Shown here: positions 56,552 to 64,000 of the stretch, one piece after another
Layout of the letters: each line of letters begins with the position of its first letter
Position numbering within the stretch: position 1 is the stretch's first letter
Origin: Boletus sp. NGJ
Lineage: Eukaryota; Basidiomycota; Agaricomycetes; Boletales; Boletaceae
Assembly (NCBI GenBank): GCA_019096195.1
Contig: JAGTXK010000073.1
Coordinates: 1 to 64,000, forward strand
Reading direction: 5' to 3'
DNA length: 64,000 bases
Made by a program: the position numbers and the translations under genes
Notes under the pieces: generated by a model
What the model was told of the DNA's origin: nothing
Databases searched by the model: none
The model's input: the letters and a program-made list of their open reading frames with translations, nothing else

Positions 56552-57587
56552 TGCTCTATCACTCCTCGGAACCGCTACCCACCGGTATTCGTCGACGACA
56601 TCCTCAGCATTGGTACACTGAAGAGTGAAGGAACGAGGTATTTCGGTTTACTCGTGCTGCACGAAGTTGCTGTATAACCAGTTTCCGTATTCTCAATATG
56701 GTCTGCCTGCCTCGTGTCCTTGGCGCTTATTCTTACTCGGATCCCGATGCAGGCAAGCAGTGAAACCTTCCTTTCCAAACGCAGTCTGCGAATGCCCGTC
56801 ACGTCTAGCGTGTGGGACTCGGTTCACAACGAGTGTATAATCTGCACTAGACCAACTCGCGATATACCGCGCAGAAAATACGGCACATTCTCGCATGCTC
56901 GAATAGTCTCGCTCACATGCTACCTCGTTGGCGCTAGCAACGCTCTCGACGCTCAACGACATGTTCCCTGGCACACCACGGGCGGACGTCTCAGACATCC
57001 GTATGAAACCCATGTGATTGCCAGAACTTGTTCTCAAGTGATATCCTGAAGTGTTCGAAGCGATCCTGGTATGCGTGTCAATGTGATCAAGTGCATGAAA
57101 TCGTCTAATGTATTCTACTTTCATCCAAGGCCAGATGAAAGCGCTGTATTCCGTATCCCCCCGGTTCACTTGTGTGGTCGAGAAACTTACACACGACGGC
57201 CGATGGGAGTGCCCCTACCGTCAGGTATTCTGATGGAACGAATGTCCGTAGAGTGAATGTATACATGATCACATGAATTCGAACTTTTTTTTACCCAGGC
57301 ACTACGCACCGAGTATCCCGAATCTACAGCGAATCCCGATTCCCGAGCCATCGCCGCGTCGGTCGCCTTTGTCCATCTCCATTCCGCGTCAGGTGTAATA
57401 AGGGGTAATTTTTTTTTTCTACAGTACTTCTTCACCTTTGGTTGTCGCACCGGATTTGCAGGGATACTTATCCCGCCCTCCCTCTGGGGAAGCACTAAAC
57501 CGACTTCATCAGCACATCGTACCACGACGAGTAACCCAACACCCCCTTCACTTCAACCTTTTCACTTCAGTTCGCCCTCCCAGGGGT

Positions 57588-57633
57588 ACCTCATAGGTCC
57601 ATCTCTCCCACTAGAGGGTTGGACCTATGAGGT
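57588..57633. repeat. 13-bp inverted repeat (hairpin)
   Basis: ACCTCATAGGTCC (57588-57600) and GGACCTATGAGGT (57621-57633) with a 20-bp loop. It sits at the border between CpG-rich gene-like DNA and the AT-rich KDZ flank. Confidence 0.8.
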
Positions 57634-58260
57634 GCCTAGGATCAGGGAATTCCCAATAATATGGGCAACATGGATGATTAAGGGCCTTTATTAGAAAACA
57701 GGTTGGTTTTCCCAGAGCAGTTTCCAAAGGGAAACCCCAGTGCCCAAAGGGAAAAGAGAATTCCCATATTGACAGGGTGTTAGGGGTCCTGCTGTGCTTT
57801 ATTGCAAATGTAATATGTCATGATTTAGAACTTGAAGGGATTTCTTGTACTAATAAAGAGGTCAATTATTCATTTGAAATCAAGATAAAAAGCCTGTTAT
57901 AGGGCTCAGCAGAGATCTGGTGATTGTTCTCCACAGTAGAGAAAATAAGGGCAGGATACTAAGGAATAAATTTTTATCCTCTGCAAAGCATATGCTATGA
58001 AATGAGATAGCTTGACTATTGAATTTAATGAGATTGGGATTACTTACAAGATAGCAAAAGTTATTGAGAAATGAGGTTTTGTTCTCAAAGCATGTGCTAT
58101 GAAATGGGGTAGCTTGACTGTTGGATTTGATGAGGATGGGGGGTACTTAGGACAGGCAAACTAGTAAGTGATACACTACATAAATATAATACATGGCTGA
58201 AGTTGTGTGATATGTAATGTATAGTAGGCTATGAAATGGGGTAGCTTGACTGTTGAATTT
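57634..58260. other. AT-rich KDZ flank, no gene
   Basis: Contains three near-copies of a sentence like CTATGAAATGGGGTAGCTTGACTGTTG (near 57997, 58098, 58229), a dispersed or tandem repeat of about 100-130 bp spacing. No coding signal. Confidence 0.5.
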
Positions 58261-58274
58261 GATGAGGATGGGGG

Positions 58275-58530
58275 AGGTGGGAATTCCCCAAAGCCATTGG
58301 GAATTCTCCATGATTACTGGAGATGGCAGAGGGAATTCCCCATGATTACTGGCATGTGGAGATGGGAATTCCCTGTGATTACTGGAAGTGGCAGATGGGA
58401 ATTCCCTATGCTTACTAGAGATGTGCAGAGGGATTTCCAACTACCTTTGGGAATTCCCCATGATTACGCAATATGGAGGTGGGAATTCCCCATGGTTACT
58501 GGAGATGGCAGAGGGAATTCCCAAATGCTG
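58275..58530. repeat. minisatellite built on palindrome GGGAATTCCC
   Basis: Seven or more irregular units of about 30-42 bp: GGGAATTCCC, then CATGATTACTGGAGATGGCAGA. The palindromic core also appears at 57648 and in partial form near 57750. It may be the subterminal repeat region of the adjoining KDZ transposon. Confidence 0.75.
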
Positions 58531-58592
58531 CTGAAGATGGAGCTGGGACTAAAGAATTGCAATAACAAGACTGGATGAAAAGCAAAGTATGT

Positions 58593-61500
58593 TCAGATTT
58601 TCAGCCTCTTAGAAGGCAAAGTACAAACATCATCATCTATGGTACTAGGGGACTCAGAGAACACATCATCATCCAGGTCATCATCTTGCCCATCAAGTTG
58701 ATACTCATAGGCTAATGCAGCATCCTCAGCTTCTGCCATCAATTCATCATCACCAATATTTCCTCCTCTCTCTCCCTCCTCCTCCTCCTCCTCCTCCTCA
58801 GTCAACTCTCTTTCCTCCACTTCATCCACACTAGGCTGGTATTTTGCAACAAAATGAGCATGAACCATCAACCTCACAGGCAAAAAACTTTACTTCTGTA
58901 TGATGAGAAACTATCCAACAGGGATATACTGAGCATGTAATCCAATAACAATCAGAAGTTTGTACTTACCATGGGCACTCTGTGGTTGATGCATGGCAAG
59001 TGCAGTGTGGCCAAGGGTGATACTTGAGGGCCCCCAGCTATCTGGCATAGCCCAAGCACAAGGTATGTGATGAACTTGTGTCTCCCACCGGACACATAGC
59101 CTACATAATTCAACCTCATGCAAATCTAACTGATATAGTTCATCCACATCTAGAACATGTTAGATATAAGAATATTCTTAAGATATTAAAAGCAGTAAAC
59201 AACTCACCTGCTTTATCTTTTGCTTTCTGGAGATTGTTCCACTCCAAAATCATCCATTCCTGAAGAATACAACGTTCATGGCAAACTCTAGCTTCTTCCT
59301 CCACACACTGGTCATGTTCTAGCAGATGGCGAATACCAGTACGCACATCTTCATCAGCAAGCCAAAGTGGTGGATCAGTAATGGCATCATCAAGACCTAT
59401 GTCTTGCCATATGTCATCATCAACATCCAGCTGAAATATACCCTCACGAGATATACTAGGAGGGACAACTGCCCCAGGAGGTGCTGTGCCACCATCAATG
59501 AGTGTCGACAGCTGTTTGCAAAGAGTATTATAATTGCTGACAAGCTTGAGGATGGTTGGTTCACATCGCTTGATAGCTGCTTGAACATTGCCCTGTAGTC
59601 GGTTCTCTACATCATGAAGAGCATATTAAGCTTCAGTATCCAAAGGTGAATAGCACAGACATACCATTCACTGTGGTGCGGTAGGCATGCTCCAATCATT
59701 CAAGCTCAAACTTGCGTTGACGAAGCCTCTCCCGTAGGCGAGTTTTCAATCCACGAGCATTCATACATACCTGGCACCAAACCCAATCAGTCCCTACATG
59801 ATTTGCAATTTACTTACACTTACCTGTAAATATACATTACGCTTGAGTGCAGCAAGGTTGGCACGATCAGATACACCTAAAGCTGCCCAGCGCTTTTTAA
59901 CAAGGGCAGCAGTCGTCAACAGCTTTCGTCTTGCTTCGACCAGGCAAATATTTAAGTCAGTGACATCACCACTGTTGTCCATGGCGAGCTGGTGCTCCAG
60001 ATCATTGATAATGATCTGTTGATGCTCTAAGGTCTTCTCTAGTGCGAGAACCCTGGTTATCTCCTCCTCAGCCTTGTTCTTTGCCTGTCCTGCAGCACAG
60101 ACAATGACATATAGTTAGATAAGAACATATGACAGAAGGATGTAAGAACAACATACAAACTAGAGGTGCTGTTTGATGAGCAACCTGGGCTGCCCATTGA
60201 TCTCGAAGGACAGATTTCTCAATCTCCAGTAAAGCAAGTGCCTCGGAAGCTGCAGCCATTTTCTTCCGACAATGCATCCACTGCCGGTGCAACCAATCAC
60301 CGAAACATACAAGGGACTTGACATGCAGGTGGCAAACCTGAGAGTCTAGCACAAAAAGCTGTTGATGAAACTGCAAAGGGACATTAGTTAGTGGTGAGGA
60401 AGACCTTGAGACAATAATTAAACTGACCCCAGATACTCAAAGCACAGGGATGAGGGGTTTCAGGAAACTCCACAAGCATGCTCACATCCTTCTCCATCCG
60501 AGAGGCCAAAACCGACACACTTCCGAGGGTGATAAACGACTTGACATGCCCACTGATGGCCATATGCATGAAACACAGTGATGGCAAAGGTAAGGCGGGA
60601 GAGAATCGCCTCCGACAAAAATCCCCATTTCCGGCAACTCCGTTCCAGCTGACAGCCAATATCATAAAGTAATCCCACCGACATGTCCGAAGGAAGGTGA
60701 TCAAAGAGGCGCTGGATGAGTGTGAGGGCATAATGTTGTTTTTCTCCCGCAGAAGTCATGTTGACAAGCCATAGCACACAGTCATGGCGGCAAAGCATTG
60801 CCATAAGCCCAGTGTCAGCAAAATAGCGTGTGCTGGCCTTCTCGCATTTCTCACCGGCAGCAACAAATGAGTCTCCACAAGCATCGAGAACAGACATCGG
60901 AATCTTCATGCCATTCTCATACCCATCTCCCTTTGCAGACTGCATTCGCAATCTCTTCCAACCTGCATTCACATCATGCGATGCTCCTCAACACGGGTTT
61001 CCATGGCTTTGACATCACATTCAGATATGAAAATAGTCTGAGTAGGATTTGGCGGATCCTGAGTGACATCATTGCAAGCACTGCGTGAACGTTTCTGGGT
61101 GAAGCAGGCATCAATACAAACAATTAGATCAATGCTAAACATTCATAAGCAAGTTGTACTATGAATGAAATTGAAACATACTCATTGTTTCCATCACAAT
61201 TGCGTCTCCGACCCTTCCCTCCAAAGCACAATGGACACCGTGTCCTCAGATATTCACTGGGTTGTGGGTTTTCACTGTCGGACATATCCCGATCCTCAGA
61301 ATCAAGAGCAGGTGATCAACAACAGAGGAGATCGGATACATGTTCTGCCACCACAATTGTAAGGATAAGGTACCAGTGATAGGCAGTACTGAAGCGCCGC
61401 CTGAGATTATCCTAGGCGAAATTGAGCTGAATTGTTGTTGCACTTAAAAAAACAACGTACATTTGTTGCTAATTTAAACCGCACGGTCATTCAAGAAGCT

Positions 61501-62321
61501 CTCCAACGCCTCTGTCCACCCAGACATGTTGGGTGTCATGCGGACAAACAACACCTTCACCACACTCCAGTACACGGAAATCGACAGCAAGGGAAGGCGA
61601 CACTGGTGCACAACCAAAGAGGCCAAGAGCCACAAGTTGTAGGGGCGCTGGGCGACATGAGCAAATGGACAATGTAATGATTTCGAGGCCTGGTTGAATG
61701 TTCATAAAGCATATCACCAAGAAGATACAAAGCGACTCATGATCAAAATACAAGCATGTTACCTCTAATTGTCTAGGGAGACATGAGACTCCATCACATG
61801 GTGGGACATGGACGGCATCTACAGTTGCAGAGGTGGAAAGTGACGTAGTCACACGGACATATTGCATATAGGGCTTTAGGATGGCTGGGATGACATCTTG
61901 CGACCACCGACGGTATTGATTCTGTCATTTCTGAGATGCAGATGTTCGAACAGGCGGAAGGTTGCACTAAAAATCTGAATGGTATCAAGGAATGTATTGC
62001 TGTCCTGAGCGTGATCTGTGGAATCATGGACGGGAGAGCGTGGATGATGGTCATTCAAAAAACACCCTGTGAGAGGTGTTGACGACCAGGTAGTACAAGA
62101 TATGGTGGGGCGTGACAAAGATGACGAAGGTTGGAATCACGAAAGCGGGACTTCTCGAGAAGGTCTGGCTGACACAAAGTATATTGAGTGGACGATGTGC
62201 CAACTGTTGTATGACTGATCTGTGTAGCTGGAAGGGTGGAATGAGTAGGGTTGCCACCGCCAGACGATTTTACTGGAGATAAGGAGTGAGACACACGAAG
62301 ATGAGGACGACGAACAGCCAT
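58593..62321 (-). mobile_element. KDZ (Kyakuja-Dileera-Zisupton) transposon, left copy
   Basis: Intron-rich minus-strand transposase gene. The start is at ATG 62319-62321 (MAVRRPHLRVSHS). Next come the KDZ-associated N-terminal part, with CRPAPLQLVALGLFGCAPV near 61630-61690 and a Cys cluster CPLCFGG near 61220. The catalytic domain has CIDACFTQKRSRSACND near 61075-61120, AAGEKCEKASTRYFADTGL near 60800-60860 and LLYDIGCQLERSC near 60650-60690. It continues with HAYGHQWACQVVYHPRKCVGFGLSDGEGCE near 60490-60570. After this follow a long helical C-terminal part (60376-58900) and an acidic end with a run of nine Glu coded by a CTC repeat, stopping at 58593. Several exons lie in different frames, as expected for a spliced gene, but some frame changes may be damage. 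Element ends were not defined. Confidence 0.85.
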
Positions 62322-62493
62322 CGAGACGAAGAATACCTTGACACGAAGTCAAAGATAGGCCAGAGACACGTAGTCAACAGGCAGAAGACATCGTCGTGTT
62401 GTGAGAGATCACGACACGACGATGTCTTCTGCCTGTTGACTACGTGTCTCTGGCCTATCTTTGACTTCGTGTCAAGGTATTCTTCGTCTCAAT
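62320..62493. repeat. near-perfect palindrome core between two KDZ genes
   Basis: Arms 62320-62403 and 62410-62493 are complementary with one or two mismatches around a 6-bp centre (AGAGAT, 62404-62409). Both transposase start codons sit at the outer ends (62321 minus, 62492 plus). The same symmetry continues outward at lower identity to the window end. Confidence 0.92.
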
Positions 62494-64000
62494 GACTATT
62501 CATCGTCCTCATCTTTGTGTGTCTCACTCCTTATCTCTAGTAAAATCATCTGGTGGTGGCAACCCTACTCATTCCACCCTTCCAGCTACACAAATCAGTC
62601 ATACAACAGTTGGCACATTGTCCACTCAATATACTTTGTGTCAGCCAGACCTTTTCAAGAAGTCCCGCTTTCATGATTCCAACCTTCATCATCTTTGTCA
62701 TGCCCCACCATATCTTGTACTACCTGGTCATCAACACCTCTCACAGGGTGTTTTGAATGACCATCATCCATGTTCTCCCATCCATGATTCCACAGATCAC
62801 ACTCAGGACAGCAATACATTCATTGATACCATTCAGATTTTTAGTGACCTTCCACCTGTTCAAACATCTGCATCTCAGAAATGACAGAATCAATACCGTT
62901 GGTGGTCGCAAGATGTCATCCCAGCCATCCTAAAGCCCTATATGCAATATGTCCATGTGACTACGTCACTTTCCACCTCTGCAACTATAGATGCCATCCA
63001 TGTTCCACCATGTGATGGAGTCTCATGTCTTCTTAGACAATTAGAGGTAACATGCTTGTATTTTGATCATGAGTCGCTTTGTATCTTCTTGGTGATATGC
63101 TTTATGAACATTCAACCAGGCCTCGAAATCATTACATTGTCCATTTGCTCATATCGCCCAGCGCCCCTACAACTTGTGGCTCTTGGCCTTTTTGGTTGTG
63201 CACCAGTGTTGCCTTCCCTTGCTGTCAATTTCCATGTACTGGAGTTGGTGAAGGTGTTGTTTGTCCACATGACACCCAACATGTCTGGGTGGACAGAGGT
63301 GTTGGAGAGCTTCTTGAATGACCGTGGGTTTAAATTAGCAACAAATGTACATTGTTTTTTTAAATGCAACAACAATTCAGCTCAATTTTGCCTAGGATAA
63401 TCTCAGGGGGCACTTCAGTACTGCCTATCACTGGTACCTTATTCTTACAATTGTGGTGGCAGAACATGTATCCGATCTCCTCTGTTGTTGATCACCTGCT
63501 CTTGATTCTGAGGATTGGAATATGTCCGACAGTGAAAACCCACAATCCAGTGAATATCTGAGGACACAGTGTCCATTGTGCTTTGGAGGAAAGGGTTGGA
63601 GACACAATTGTGATAGAAACAATGAGTATGTTTCAATTTCATTCATAGTACAACTTGCTTATGAATGTTTAGCATTGATCTAATTGTTTGTATTGATGCC
63701 TACTTCACCCAGAAACGTTCATGCAGTGCTTGCAATGATGTCACTCAGGATCTGCCAAATCCTACTCAGACTATTTTCATATCTGAATTTGATGTTAAAG
63801 CCATGGAAACCTGTGTTGAGGAGCATCATGATGTGAATGCAGGTTGGAAGAGATTGTGAATGCAGTCTGCAAAGGGAGATGGGTATGAGAATGGCATGAA
63901 GATTCCGATGTCTGTTCTCAATGCTTGTGGAGACTCATTTGTTGCTGCTGGTGAGAAATGCGAGAAGGCCAGCACACACTATTTTGCTGACACTGGTCTT
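62492..64000 (+). pseudogene. KDZ transposon, right copy (continues beyond window)
   Basis: Plus-strand mirror image of the left copy: start ATG 62492, MTIHRPHLCVSHSLS, then YVHVTTSLSTSATIDAIH near 62945-63000, GLFGCAPVLPSLAVN near 63190-63230, CIDAYFTQKRSCSACND near 63690-63740 and EKCEKASTHYFADTGL at the window end. Differences from the left copy are almost all C/T or G/A. They change key cysteines (DACF to DAYF) and create a stop after NAGWKRL. The copy therefore looks dead. Confidence 0.85.

Noticed and set aside
56693-57169. 158-residue minus-strand open frame beside WD40 copy 2
   Set aside because: Part matches a segment at 53.2 kb that is duplicated non-coding or exon-edge DNA. No domain and no ATG context; not enough to call a gene.
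57187-57525. 112-residue minus-strand open frame
   Set aside because: Composition is protein-like but it has no ATG at the start, no recognised domain and no coherent splice partners. Left unannotated.
58275-58530. CRISPR-like array
   Set aside because: Repeat spacing is irregular, spacers are themselves repeated, and the DNA is eukaryotic.

Overview
The window is a repeat-dominated stretch of fungal nuclear DNA. It most likely comes from a mushroom-forming basidiomycete (Agaricomycetes). The evidence is short GT..AG introns of about 45-50 bp, chromodomain Ty3/gypsy elements, Plavaka, KDZ and hAT transposases, a DUF6532-type gene and a duplicated WD40 gene with a disordered tail. No rRNA, tRNA or CRISPR was seen. 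Genus is not called.

Layout. 1-8405: young Ty3/gypsy chromovirus A (minus strand, left end outside the window). 8406-19186: a decayed DUF6532-type host gene (minus) split by element C of the same family (10221-18661, 5-bp target duplication CGTGG). 19257-20930: decayed Plavaka transposase (plus). 20937-30838: graveyard of LTRs and fragments of a second gypsy family (24890-28123), a Ty1/copia end (28140-29030) and two copies of a short T-tailed repeat. 30840-34182: decayed hAT transposon (minus). 34183-35028: truncated old family-1 LTR. 35029-43431: element D (plus), nearly identical to A in the opposite orientation and whole-looking. 43432-43861: two exons of a gene cut by D. 43976-45200: a 43-bp minisatellite. 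45395-48640: a LINE (minus) with ORF1 and endonuclease but no reverse transcriptase. 48640-57540: CpG-rich, gene-like DNA with two diverged copies of a WD40 gene, one containing a 100-N assembly gap. 57588-58530: a hairpin and a GGGAATTCCC minisatellite. 58593-64000: two KDZ transposons head to head, forming a large palindrome centred near 62406.

Main observations. Both gypsy families carry a primer-binding site two bases inside the 5' LTR that is an exact reverse complement (12 and 11 nt) of a segment 33-34 bp downstream of the LTR TATA box. This is the arrangement of self-priming Tf1/sushi-type elements. Family 1 also has an extra zinc-knuckle reading frame after pol, present in all three copies and running into the 3' LTR. 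Old segments (about 18.7-34.2 kb) have almost no CpG, while young elements and the 48.6-57.5 kb block are CpG-rich. The KDZ palindrome arms differ almost only by transitions. Together this points to cytosine methylation or RIP-like decay acting on repeats.
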